DNA of 64,000 nucleotides, taken from positions 186,001 to 250,000 of the forward strand of contig AP025283.1 in the NCBI GenBank assembly GCA_024347235.1, in the 5' to 3' direction. The notes below the pieces were generated by a model. It was not told where the DNA came from, ran no database searches, and saw only the letters and a program-made list of their open reading frames with translations. Positions 9,221-19,609 of this stretch are shown here, one piece after another (the first letter of the stretch is position 1; the number at the start of each line of letters is the position of its first letter). The translations under genes were made by a program, and so were the position numbers. This stretch comes from Aliamphritea spongicola. GTDB taxonomy: Bacteria > Pseudomonadota > Gammaproteobacteria > Pseudomonadales > Balneatricaceae.

Positions 9221-11346
9221 GCTTTGGCCTCCTGCGGCGCATCCGCCGGAAATAAACCCCGGTAAAGCAGCCGATGCCGATGATGCCCACACCGATAATG
9301 GCCATCGCGGCACCGTAGTCGTAGAACACCAGCAGAGCGGCAACCAGTAACGGGCCGATAACACTGCCGATCCGCTCACAGGTGCGCAGCACGCCCAGCA
9401 CGGTGGTACGGCCAACATCCGGGGTATATTCAGCCGCTTCCAGTGCGGCGGCAATCAGTGGTGCCTTGATAATGGCGTGCGCCATACCCATCAGGATGAC
9501 TGAAATCAGAACGGTCAGAACATCCGCATCGCCGTTGAGTAACAGTAAGACGGCACCGGAAAGCACGGTGCCGAACACCACCAGGTCAATCATGTGTTTG
9601 CTGCGGTCGGCAATGTGCGAAGCGGTTGGCCCCAGGAAGATAATAATCAGCGCATAGATCATCATGATCCGGCCAATTTCTGCCTGAGTAGCGTCCAGGG
9701 TAATCAGATACACCGGGACGAAGTAATAGAGGAAACCGGTGAGAATAATTTTTGCCGGAATTGCACAGAACAGAATGATGCCGACAAAACGGTAGTTGCG
9801 AATCAGGGCTTTCGGGCCACGGGCCTGCTCCGGTGTCGCCGCTGCTTTGTCTGTGTTAGCCGGTTTTTCGCTGCAACCCACTTCTGAACACAGCATCACC
9901 CAGGCCAGAGCGCCCGCGACCAGCGCCAGCATGGCTGCCAGAACAAAGACGGGCTGGTAGCCAATCCGGTCGGCGATGATACCGCCCAGTGCGGTACCGC
10001 ACATGGAAGCTGTCATCAGTACACCCACAAATACCGCCATGCCTTTGGCGCGGTTTTCTTTGGTCAGCAGGGCCGCCATATAGCCCTGACAGCTGATGGT
10101 AATTACCGCATAGCCTGCTGCAGTGACGCCCCGTCCGGCGATGATCGCCTCAGCACTGTTGGCAAAGGCGCAGATCAGATAACCGCTGATAGCCGGAATC
10201 AGGCCAAACATAAAGATCCGTTTGCAGCCGTAGCTGTCGGTCCAGCGGCCGGCAAAGGGGTAATGATGGCGATAACACCCATGAACACTGAAATTGGCAG
10301 GCCGATCATAATGTCCCGGCTGATCCAGCTGTTCGGTTGGTAATATTCCGCCACAAATAAGGGCATAAATGACTTTTGCAGCTCCTCCGCGAAGGAGAAT
10401 ACAAACAGTGGAATTCGTGCATCTATGATGCTGCCGCGGCTTTCGGTAAAGACTTTCTGCAGGCTGAAACGTTTCGCCAGCTGGCGCAGTTTCTCGACGG
10501 TGCCGGGCTCATCTTTCTGTTCAATGGCGCGGTCGTAAACCTGTTGGAAGTTGTTCTGGATGGCGCGCGAATCCTGATTCATCCGGTTAACAAAGAAACC
10601 GATAATGCCTTTTGCTGCTGGTTTTGCTGTACGGAAAAGTCACCTTCGGCCTGACGGGTAAGGAGCTTTTCTGAATGCTGTAACGGCCCGGATACATAGA
10701 ACATCACCAGAACCATCATCAGTTCAAACGACACCAGTAATACGGCGATCAGTACAATGGCCAGATCGAAGAAAACATTGGTCAGCTGGCTGCGGATATA
10801 GCCGTCATTGAGGCCGATATGTACCGAGCCGTAGCGGACCTCCTGCTGTGTCAGTGGCAGGTAGTAGCCTTCCATTGACTGAGCGTCACTGCCGGATACC
10901 AGCATGCGGAAAAAGTCAGCGGTGCCGCTGAGCAGGCTTTCCACCGGCGGGTTAACCGATTCAGTGGCGGTAAACAGGGTCTTATGGGAAGAGAGTGGCT
11001 GTACCAGCTGACTGATATCACCGCCCTGATAGACGATGTCCCCTGCGGTATTACTCACGGCAATATAGGTCAGCTCAGAATACTTCTCGCTCAGGTCTTC
11101 CAGGTACTCATCCAACCCGTTGATCTGACCGAACGGAATACCGACCCCGACCGCCAGACGCACATCGTCCTGAACCTCTTCAGCGATCAGATTAGCCTTT
11201 TGCAGCAGTTGCGGCTTGAGGGCCATGTTGAATTCGGTGAGGGCATAAACCGCACTGATCAGTGACGCCAGAAAGGTACTTATCAGCGTAATAATAAACA
11301 GCCGGCGGTTAACGAACGTTGCCAGCCCCTGGGTGGTATTGCTCAT
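9211..11346 (-). CDS. MFS transporter with N-terminal periplasmic sensor and HAMP-like region (three frame breaks)
   Basis: Corrected length is 712 residues, nearly twice a plain MFS carrier. Residues about 15-37 form a TM helix; 40-185 are periplasmic (sensor-like, with 'SELTYIAVSNTAGDIVYQGG' as in Cache/PAS-like folds); a second TM near 195-220 is followed by a HAMP-like stretch ('SGPLQHSEKLLTRQAEGD') and a helical linker. About twelve TM segments of an MFS carrier follow (from about 325), with 'GRGVTAAGYAVI' and 'GTALGGIIADRIGYQPVF'. Breaks lie near 10625, 10257 and 9262. With the last corrected (a G-run), the frame ends at 9211 overlapping the next gene's start. The start overlaps the upstream stop (ATGA). 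The substrate is unknown. The layout suggests transport gated by a periplasmic signal. Confidence 0.8.
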
Positions 11347-12126
11347 TTGTGTTCAGCTCCGGCAGATGGACTGACCAGTTGGCTGAGTTCCTGCTCGACA
11401 CCGGATTTTATTTTTCCCGCTGTTCCATCTGGCGGGCAAACTGATAGGAAAGCGAATCGGTTTTCATATTATCCGGTTGTGGCGGAGCATGTTTATCCCG
11501 CTGGGCGTGTAACAGGTGGAAGATCGCGTTGACTTCGCCGAAGCCAAGCCGTACCGCGAGAAATATGAACACGGCAAACACCAGAAATACTGCCAGCGTC
11601 ATCATCAGCAGCCGGTCATTCACCCGTAAAATATCGGCAGCGTAGCGGGATTTATCGTAATCGATGATGATGCTGCCGGTCAGCCGCCGGTGGCATCAAA
11701 CAGCTGCAGGCCGGTATACAGTGCGTGTTCTTCATCCAGTCGCCAGGCGGCTTCTTCGCTGAACAGTGCCCGGCGGATCAGAGGGCTGTCCGGTGTTGCG
11801 CTCAGGGTCCCGGATTCGCTGGAAAACAGTGGCTTGCCATGGCGATCAACAACATGAATAGCCCGTATCTGCGGATCCCGGTGTTTTTCCCGGATCAGCA
11901 AATCACTGAGGTTGTTCATCTCCTGCAGGGGCAGGCCGAGTTGCTCCGCCTTGATTACGGAACGTTCAATGGAGGCTGTGACCACTTCAAGCTTGGAAGA
12001 GACTACCGCAGACATCAGGCCGGAGAACTTGATGGTGTTCATCAGCAATAACAGCGCCAGGACACTGATCAGGATGGCCCAGATGGTGGCGATCAGCTTT
12101 AGATGAACCTCAAGAAATACACGCAT
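11343..12126 (-). CDS. Two-TM periplasmic sensor protein (two frame breaks)
   Basis: Corrected length is 261 residues. An N-terminal TM helix (residues about 9-31, 'LIATIWAILISVLALLLLM') is followed by a periplasmic domain (about 32-170, with 'IRAIHVVDRHGKPLFSSESG', resembling a small Cache-type sensor), a second TM helix ('LLMMTLAVFLVFAVFIFLAV') and a short cytoplasmic tail. No kinase, cyclase or methyl-acceptor output domain is visible. It is the first gene of the three-gene minus-strand operon and looks like a paralogue of the sensor half of the next gene, so the two could form a heteromeric receptor. Breaks near 11684 and 11413; after correction its stop overlaps the next start as ATGA. 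Confidence 0.7.
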
Positions 12127-12492
12127 TAATTACAGATCCGCAGAAGTTGCCCCGAAATAAGGCGGTACAGGGTTAGCCATTATTCAAAATATGTCAAAAA
12201 TGTCGGCAAATATATCACTATTACCCAAAGTGAGGAATAATCGTCCGGTCTGGGGTTATGCCTCAGGTCAGTAAATACGGGGGCATTGTGTTGTGGTGCA
12301 ACAGAATCCACGGTTTTTGTCGTTCACAGGCAAAATTATCCGGTAATTCTTTCATGCTGTTTTCAGCCAGAACTGCAAAATGCATTCTCACAATATGACA
12401 GAGACACGGGGCCGGCCCGCTTCCGGTGGTATGAAAAACACGTGCCACGGTTTACTATCTCGTCAATCATTGAAGATGAAGGGGAACACACA
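12127..12492. other. Divergent intergenic region upstream of vgrG
   Basis: A 366-base spacer separates the sensor/MFS operon from the T6SS cluster. It is AT-rich near 12180-12240 and must hold both promoters. I see no sigma-54 -24/-12 element, clear operator or RNA gene. Confidence 0.45.
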
Positions 12493-14508
12493 ATGGCTGT
12501 GTTAAGCGATCCGCAAAGCAGTAATCTGGTTGTCACGGACCATCAAGGTAACGGTTATGCTGCAACACAGCTGAAATGCCACAACGGCCTTTCAGTGCTG
12601 AGCAAGGTTGAAGCGGATCTGCTGAGCCTGGAAACCGACCCTTCAGCCTGGCTGGGAGAAGTGTTCACCTGTGAACTGTTCCAGCACCCGGGCAGTGACC
12701 GGACTGCGTTACGTACCTTTAAGGGGTGGTCACCGCTGTTGAATTACTGAACACTGATAACCAGCGGCAGCCGGGTTTCCGGATTGTGATGGAGCCCTGG
12801 CTGGCGTTACTCGCCTACAGCAGCAAGCGCCGGGTATTCCAGAACATGACTACCCAGGCAATTGTCAGTGAGATCTTCGATGAACTGGGCTTTAAGGGCC
12901 AGTATAAAATTGATTCGATGCCTTCCGCGCAACGTGAATACTGCCTGCAACTTGATGAAACCGATCTGGCCTTTGTCCGTCGCCTGCTGGCGGAAGAAGG
13001 GTGCATTTCTATTTCGGTAAAGATGACGACTCCAATACCCTGATTCTGCATGATGCCGCCAAGCCTTTTGATAAGGGCGGTAAAGTGACGCTGGATGATG
13101 CCAGCGCCCCCAGTGGTGATTACGACGTGGTGACCAACTGGTCCCCGGCGTTCAGATTTCATAACAGCAGTATCAAGCTGGGCAATTACGACTATAACCA
13201 GAGCAAACTGGTCAGCAGCAGCGCCAAAAGCAGCAAGTTTAAGCTGGCCGGTAACAGCAAAATTACCGAATCACGTTACCCGGCAGCCAGTGTGACCGGG
13301 CAGATGGATGATCTGAGCAGTGCGCTGGTGGAATGCTACCGGGCCCAGCGGGATACCGAATATCAGCTGGTGAAGGGTAATACGCTTAATACGGACCTGT
13401 GCAGCGGTACCTATCTGCAACTGGCAGCCCATAAAGACAGTGCTCAGCTGGATGATTATCTGCTGGTGAATGTTACCTATCTGGTCAGCGTTGAACGCAA
13501 TAACAGCCTGAGTTTACAGGCGGATTTCAGCTGTGTACCTCAGGGTCATCTGCATTACCCGCAGGGTTTGCCGAAGCCTCAGGTGCAGGGCTTACAGAGT
13601 GCAGTGGTCGCCGGTAAAGAAGACGGTGAGCCTGCCTGTGATGATCAGGGCCGTATCCGGATACAGTTCCACTGGGATGAAGACGCCGAAGGGGATAAAA
13701 CCAGTTGCTGGGTACGGGTTGCCCAGGCAATGGCGGGCAGCAGCTATGGCTGCCAGTTTATTCCCGGGCCGGGCAGGAAGTGATTATCAGCTTTCTGAAC
13801 GGTGATCCAGACCAGCCGGTGGTGACCGCCAGCCTGTTTAACAGCCAGAACAAACCGCCTTATCCGCAGGCGAATACCACCCAGTCGGGCATCAAAACCC
13901 AGCTAAAGGGTGAGTCCAATGAACTGCGCTTTGATGATAAAGCGGATAACGAACAGCTCTACCTGCATGCGGCCAAAGACATGCTGGTGGAAGTACTGAA
14001 TAACGCGGAAGAAAAAGTCACCGCAGAAAAGAAAGTCAGCGTTGAAAAAGATATCAGCGTCACCGGCGAAGCCAACTATAGCCTGACCACTAAAGAGAAT
14101 ATCCAGCTGGAATCAGACAAGGAATATTCCCTGCAGGCAAAAGATGCCATCAGCGGGACGTCCAAGAAAATTGAATTCAGTGCCGATGATACCCTGGAAC
14201 TGGTGGTGGGCAGCAGCAAGATTTCCATGAGCAGCTCCAAGATTGAAATCAAGAGCCCGGAAATCAGCATCAGCGGTGACTCCAAGGTAAGCATTAAAAC
14301 CGCACAGCTGGCGGCGGAAGGTTCGGCATCGGTGGATATTAAATCATCCGCCAACATGAATCTGAAAGCCGGGGCGCAGCTGAATGCAGAAGGTCTGATG
14401 GCCACGCTGAAAGGTTCAGTGTCAGCGGAAGTAAACGGTGCCGCAGAGGCGAAATTAACAGCATCAGGAATGGCGACCGTGAAAGGCGGCATCGTAATGG
14501 TTAACTGA
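12493..14508 (+). CDS. vgrG: T6SS spike protein VgrG/TssI (three frame breaks)
   Basis: Corrected length is 672 residues. The gp27-like part spans roughly residues 1-380 ('FTCELFQHPG', 'ILHDAAKPFDKGG', 'SRYPAASVTGQ'), then a gp5-OB-like part with 'RIRIQFHWDEDAEGD' and 'SCWVRVAQAMAGSSYGCQFIPR', then a long beta-helical C-terminus of short repeats ('KISMSSSKIEIKSPEISISG'). No toxin domain follows, so it is a structural VgrG that carries cargo through PAAR or adaptors. It trimerises at the tip of the Hcp tube. Breaks: near 12725, 13007 and 13773. It is first in a vgrG-DUF6931-PAAR module; the next gene starts two bases after its stop. Confidence 0.95.
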
Positions 14509-14510
14509 AT

Positions 14511-15062
14511 ATGTTGAAGAAAATCCCTTACGCAACCTGTCAGCCAATTCTGCAGCGTTATGAACCTGCAGATGAAGCGAAGGCTCTAGAGCAGGAAAGT
14601 CCGCAAACCCTGATAGAAAGTCTGCAGGAGCAGCAGCTTTATATCGAACTGATGACCTTTTTCTGCCATGCCCTGCCGATGCGTGAAACCCTCTGGCTGG
14701 CATGTCAGGCATTAAAAATCCGCGGCAAGCACTGGACTGATGATGAGAATCTGGCCATCGAAGATTGTCTGCGCTGGTTTAAAGAACCGGACGAAGCCAG
14801 CCGCCGTCTGGCGGAGCAGCATGTGCAGAAGCTGGAACTGAAATGTGCACCGGGCTGGCTGGCCCAGGCGGTTTTCTGGAATGGTAGCGGCAGCATTGCG
14901 GCCCTTGATCAGCCGCAGGTGTTACCGCCGGAATTTCTTTACGCCAAGGCCGCGGCCGGGGCGATTAATATGGCCGCAGCATTACCTGAATGGGATAAAG
15001 CAGACGCGTATAACAGCCGGGTGACCGAGCTGGCGCTGAAGCTGGCCCGGGGTGAGCGCTGA
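14511..15062 (+). CDS. DUF6931-like protein, putative T6SS adaptor
   Basis: An intact 183-residue soluble protein, mainly helical, with Trp-rich phrases such as 'ETLWLACQALKIRGKHWTDDENLAIEDC' split by short loops and a C-terminal 'AAAGAINMAAALPEW'. It resembles the DUF6931 family that is often encoded between vgrG and PAAR genes. The position suggests a chaperone or adaptor for loading PAAR or an effector on the spike, but no function is proven. The start is two bases after the vgrG stop, so the genes are co-translated. Confidence 0.6.
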   Translation: MLKKIPYATCQPILQRYEPADEAKALEQESPQTLIESLQEQQLYIELMTFFCHALPMRETLWLACQALKIRGKHWTDDENLAIEDCLRWFKEPDEASRRLAEQHVQKLELKCAPGWLAQAVFWNGSGSIAALDQPQVLPPEFLYAKAAAGAINMAAALPEWDKADAYNSRVTELALKLARGER

Positions 15063-15082
15063 GCCACAGGGAGGAAATCACA

Positions 15083-15380
15083 ATGACACTGGCAGCACGT
15101 TTAACCGATATGCACGTTTGCCCGATGCAAACCCCGGCGGTGGTACCGATTCCTCATGTGGGCGGTCCGATTATCGGCCCGGGGCGCCAACGGTTCTGAT
15201 CGGCGGTTTACCGGCGGTAGGGCTGGGTGACAGCTGTGTCTGTGTCGGCCCGCCGGACAGCATTGTTAAAGGCAGTGCCACGGTGATGGTCGGCGGCAAA
15301 CCGGCCGCCCGAATGGGGATACCACCGCCCACGGAGGCTCCATTGTGCTGGGTTGCCCGACCGTGATGATCGGCGGTTAA
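15083..15380 (+). CDS. PAAR-domain spike-tip protein (two frame breaks)
   Basis: Corrected length is 99 residues, a stand-alone PAAR protein. It begins 'MTLAARLTDMHVCPMQTP' and carries repeated glycine-rich beta turns ('VLIGGLPAVGLGDSCVCVGP', 'VMVGGKPAARMGD', 'GCPTVMIGG') typical of the conical zinc-binding PAAR tip. Histidines and cysteines suitable for zinc binding are present. It sharpens the VgrG spike and can recruit effectors. A GGAGG site precedes ATG 15083. Bases are missing in the G-runs near 15183 and 15318; after correction the gene ends at TAA 15378-15380. There is no C-terminal effector extension. Confidence 0.9.
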
Positions 15381-15573
15381 GAAAAATGGCATTAATTTAT
15401 AAAATTTTATTTTAACGCTTGTTTTTCAGACAATTTTCAGCTCAGGCACATACTCTTGCAACACATGTTTCAGAGTGGGTAATTAGCCCTAGATGCACTC
15501 AGGGTTATTGTGTATGTTATATCGACGCTGTAGCACGTACATAAGCTAAGTCGTCAATTGAATAAGGATTCTG

Positions 15574-16951
15574 ATGGAAAACTTATCAGCGCCAGTCTCG
15601 GAAAGTTCGGCCGTTGGTGAATACCTGAAAGGTAACCGGGCGGTGTACCGGGCATTAAGAAATACCTTTAATCAGGCCCAGTCTGCGTATCGCCAGCTGA
15701 TGGAATCGCCGGAAGCGATGGTGGATAACCAGCTGCAGAACCTCAATGGTGACTGCTGGCAGGCCCTTGCTGATCAGTGTCAGGAAACCTTGCTTAACAC
15801 ATCGAAAGATGTGGAAATCCTTGCTGGCTGACCACCGCCAGAATCTTCAGCCGTACCCCGCTGGCCAGTCTTGATGAAGCCTTACAGGCCTTTGTTGAGG
15901 TGGTGACCGAGTATGGCGATCAGATGCACCCCGTCCTCCGGTAGAAAAGCTTAAAGCCGATGATGAAGCCGGTCAGGCTGCTGAGTGGACAGAATTCCGT
16001 ACCCGGCCGCTGATTCAGCTGCTCGGTGAGAGTGACAACAGTGGCTTGCTCTTTATGCCACTGCAGAATATCCCGCTGATCGGTGATATTACCTACGCCC
16101 GTTATTTCAGTGCCGAACGTGCCGGCAACCTGGCTGAACTGAAAGCAGAAGCCCTGCAACTGCTGGCTTCTGAGCGCAGTGCAGTGATCGATACCCTGCA
16201 TACACTGGCAAGCTGTAAAACCCGGGTGGAAACCCTGCGGGACCTGTTTGCCGAACAGTGTCAGGCAGTGGGTATGCAGCCGGTTAACTTTGGCTTCCTG
16301 TTACGTTTATTCGATCAGTTACTGAATGCGTTACGTTTCATGCTGGAAGAACAGCTGACCCCGTGGCCGCTGGACCCGGTAGCAGAAGCACCGGCAGAAA
16401 CGGTAGCTGAAACTGGGGTTGAAACGCTGGCTGAAGCAGCTCCGCAACCGGCCGCTGAGGCACCTGTTGCAGCAGCACAGCCTGCAGTAAGCAGTGCGCC
16501 GGCTCAGCCCGCGGCGGCTGCGCCTGCGGTAGCACCGGTGGCGCTGGCAGATGTAGCCGGTGCGATTCAGTCCCGTGATCAGGCGTTCCAGAACCTGCGT
16601 CAGATTGCAGATTATTTCCGTCAGACCGAACCCCACAGCCCTGTGTACATGCTGATTGAGCGGGCGATTCGCTGGGGCTATCTGCCGTTACCTGAATTAC
16701 TGGCAGAAATGGTTGGGGATAATGCCTCCGTCATGGCCCGGATCGAAACCATGGCCGGGTTAGAAAACAACGAAAGAATTGACATACCGGGAGGCGGTAC
16801 TGGTGTTGCGCCAGTGAGTCCGGTAAATGCCGTCACGCAGGTGAACTTACCTGCTGAGGACAACAGTCAGGCTGTAGCGAGTGAACCGACGCCGGCAGAA
16901 CAACCGGCAGAACAGACAACGACGCAGAATATTTCCAGTTTTGAATGGTAA
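15574..16951 (+). CDS. tssA: T6SS baseplate/cap protein TssA (two frame breaks)
   Basis: Corrected length is 459 residues. The N-terminal ImpA_N-type region (about 1-200) includes 'PLIQLLGESDNSGLLFMPLQ' and 'GDITYARYFSAE'. A helical middle is followed by an Ala/Pro/Glu-rich low-complexity linker (about residues 265-325) and a conserved C-terminal helical domain with 'QAFQNLRQIADYFRQTEPHS' and 'RAIRWGYLPLPELLAEM'. TssA primes tube and sheath polymerisation and links to the baseplate or distal end. Breaks near 15828 and 15931. The start has an AAGGA site; the 193-base AT-rich spacer before it probably carries a promoter for the structural operon. Confidence 0.93.
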
Positions 16952-17009
16952 TTCTGCTTAAATTATTGCGGCCGCAGAGGCGGTCATTTATATCCGAAGG
17001 AGAGTCCTA

Positions 17010-17533
17010 ATGGCTTCTATTTACATGCGAATCGATGGTCTGGATGACATTAAAGGTGCAGCAACAATCGGTGATATCGGTGGTAAGAAAGGTTTCTTCG
17101 CTATCGATAACGTTTCCTGGGGTGCAGTACGTGGTGTAGGCGTCGATGTAGGTAACGCCAACAACGCAGACCAGGGCATGGTTGCACTGGGTGAACTGAA
17201 CCTGTCCCGTCAGTCTGACGGCGCGACTCCACACCTGAGCACTTTCCTGTTCGCACCGGGCGCTGAAGGTAAAACTGTAGAAGTACTGCTGACCAAGCCT
17301 TCCCGTGAAGGTAACGGTGCTGATCCTTACATGATCATCACTCTGAAAAAGCCCGTATTTCCAACTACAACATCAGCTGCGTTGACGGATCTCTGCCAAG
17401 CGAATCCATGTCTCTGACGTACACCACTATCACCAAGGTTTACTACCGCGAATCTGACGGCGGTAAGATCGAGAAGGGTGATACCGTTAAGTACGATGTG
17501 ACCACTGCGAAGCTTGAATCCAAAGCGTCTTAA
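17010..17533 (+). CDS. hcp: T6SS inner tube protein Hcp/TssD (one frame break)
   Basis: Corrected length is 174 residues. It begins 'MASIYMRIDGLDDIKGAAT' and continues with 'GKTVEVLLTKPSREG' and a C-terminal 'MSLTYTTITKVYYRESDGG', as in the Hcp family, which forms hexameric rings stacked as the secreted tube. A strong AAGGAGAG ribosome-binding site sits before ATG 17010, fitting high expression. One A is missing in the A-run near 17350; the true stop is TAA 17531-17533. It lies between tssA and tssB. Confidence 0.95.
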
Positions 17534-17555
17534 TCACTATTTTGAGGGTTGAATT

Positions 17556-18062
17556 GTGGCCTTAAATTCACAACATAAACGCGTAAGCAAAAACCGTGTC
17601 AGCATCACCTATGATGTTGAAACAAACGGAGCGGTCGAAACCAAGGAATTGCCTTTGGTTGTTGGAGTGATGGGTGACTTTTCAGCCCACAAAGAAGACC
17701 GCGAAGAAGTTGAAGACCGTAGCTTTATCCAGGTGGATAAAGATAACTTCGACAGTGTCATGAAACGGGTAGGTCCGGAGCTGAAACTGAAAGTGGATAA
17801 CACCCTGGCGGATGATGACAGCCAGATCGGTGTTGAACTGAAGTTCGATTCCATGAAGAGCTTTGAGCCGGACGCTATCGTCAGCCAGGTGGATGCCCTG
17901 CAGAAACTGGCCGATACCCGTGCTCAGCTGAAGACCTTGCTGTCTAAAGCTGACCGTTCCCGTGACCTGGAAAAACTGCTGAAAGAAGTACTGCAAAGTG
18001 CCGACACTATTAATGCGCTGTCATCTGAACTGGGCATTGAAGCGAAAGGAGACGACGCATGA
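17556..18062 (+). CDS. tssB: T6SS contractile sheath small subunit TssB
   Basis: An intact 168-residue protein (family about 160-180). It starts at GTG 17556 after a TTGAGGG ribosome-binding sequence. The family signature 'RVSITYDVETNGAVETKELPLVVGVMGDFS' (in two conserved strands) and 'PDAIVSQVDALQKLADTRAQL' are present. TssB and TssC interlock into the cytoplasmic sheath that contracts to push the Hcp tube. Its stop overlaps the tssC start (ATGA), so the two are made in step. Confidence 0.97.
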   Translation: MALNSQHKRVSKNRVSITYDVETNGAVETKELPLVVGVMGDFSAHKEDREEVEDRSFIQVDKDNFDSVMKRVGPELKLKVDNTLADDDSQIGVELKFDSMKSFEPDAIVSQVDALQKLADTRAQLKTLLSKADRSRDLEKLLKEVLQSADTINALSSELGIEAKGDDA

Positions 18063-19542
18063 GTGAAGAACAGTTAAGCTCTGGCGCCGCAGGCGCAGCA
18101 GCCGCCGAAGAAGGCAGCTTTCTGGACCGTGCCATTGCGGCCACGACCCAGACCCCTGAAGATACCACCAAAGAACTGTTTTCCGTACTGGCAGAACAGG
18201 CCCTGAGCGGCACCGTGGTATGGGATAAGAACCTGACCCTGACTATCGAAAAAGCCATCGGCGAAATCGATAAGCAGATGTCCCGTCAGCTGTCTGCCAT
18301 CATGCAGCAGGACGATTTCCAGCAGCTGGAAGGCTCCTGGCGTGGTCTGAACAAGCTGGTGAAAGAAAGTGAACTGGGCCAGAGCCTGAAAATCCGCATG
18401 GTGGATTTCCAGAAAGAAGAGCTGCTGGATCAGTTTGAAGATGCCCCTGCGGTTGACCGCAGCCCGTTATTCGAAGCCCTGTATCAGCGTGAGTTCGGTA
18501 CCGCCGGTGGTGAGCCTTACGGCCTGCTGATCGGTGACTACAACTTCTCTCACAAAGATGAAGATGTTGCCCTGCTGCGCTACATGGGTGAAACCGCTGC
18601 TGCCAGCCATGCACCGTTCATCGCGGCTGCGAATCCGGAAATGTTCGAATTCGACAGCTTCGAAACCTTTGACGAAGGCAAGCCTGTTGCCGCAGGTTTT
18701 GACTCCCGGCCTATGCTGCGTGGAATGCATTCCGTGCCAGCGATGATGCCCGCTATGTTGCCCTGACCATGCCACGCACACTGGCCCGTCTGCCGTACGG
18801 CGACAAAGGTCTGAGCACCAACGCTTTCAACTATGAAGAGCTGGGTACAGATGCCGTGGGTAACCCGCGTCCGACCGATAACAGCCAGCTGGTCTGGTCT
18901 AACGCTGCCTATGACATGGGTCTGAAAATGACTCAGGCGCACACAGCCTTTGGCTGGTGCACCGCGATCCGTGGTATGGACAACGGCGGTAAGGTAGAAA
19001 ACCTGCCTAACCTGACCTATCAGTCTGATGCCGGCGATCTGCAGCAGCAGTGCCCGATTGAAGTTAACCTGACCGATGAGCGCGAAAAAGAGCTCAGCGA
19101 TCTGGGCTTCCTGCCACTGGTTCACTACAAGAACACTAACTACGGTGTCTTCATCGGTGGCCAGACGACGCAGAAACCTAAGACTTACACCGATCCGGAT
19201 GCGACCGGTAACGCGGCGATTTCTGCCCGTCTGCCGTACATCATGGCAAGCAGCCGCATTGCACATTACCTGAAGGTAATGGGCCGCGACATGCTGGGTT
19301 CCAACCTGGAAGCCAACGACGTGCAGCGTGACCTGCAAACCTGGATTGACCAGTACACTAACTCCGGTGCGGTAGGCAATGCAGAGCGTTCCAAGACGCC
19401 ACTATGTGAATCCCGTATCGAAGTGGTTGAACAGCCAGGCCGTCCGGGTGCTTACTCGGCAGTTGCCCACCTGCGCCCATGGCTGCAGCTGGAAGAACTG
19501 ACGACCTCTGTTCGTATGGTAACCAAGATCCCGGGCGGCTGA
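18059..19542 (+). CDS. tssC: T6SS contractile sheath large subunit TssC (one frame break)
   Basis: Corrected length is 494 residues, as usual for TssC. The conserved core includes 'LEGSWRGLNKLVKESELG', 'YGLLIGDYNFSH', 'MPRTLARLPYG' and 'ASSRIAHYLKVMGRDMLGS', with 'SKTPLCESRIEVVEQPG' towards the end. It pairs with TssB in the sheath and carries the ClpV-accessible side. One C is missing near 18707, which splits it into two apparent ORFs. It is followed by a GC-rich hairpin and then a second, diverged TssC-type gene. Confidence 0.97.
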
Positions 19543-19579
19543 TGCCTCCTGTGATCTGAGTCTATAAGGCCGATAACTG

Positions 19580-19599
19580 GGCCCGCTTTCCGGCGGGCC
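19580..19599 (+). terminator. GC-rich hairpin between tssC and tssC2
   Basis: GGCCCGC (19580-19586) pairs with GCGGGCC (19593-19599) around a 6-base loop, followed by a weak T-rich tail. It could act as a partial terminator or mRNA-stabilising stem that separates high-level hcp/sheath mRNA from the downstream genes. Confidence 0.5.
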
Positions 19600-19609
19600 T
19601 TGTATTCTT

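Noticed and set aside
15443-15460. A sigma-54-like AGGCAC...TTGCA element before tssA, tempting because some T6SS are RpoN-controlled.
   Set aside because: The GG-to-GC spacing is 11 bases instead of 10, and the first T of TGGCAC is absent. Sigma-54 tolerates spacing changes poorly.
18580-19338. A 252-residue open frame on the minus strand inside tssC.
   Set aside because: It is antisense to a clearly conserved TssC coding sequence, has no recognisable motif, and such shadow frames are common in GC-rich genes.
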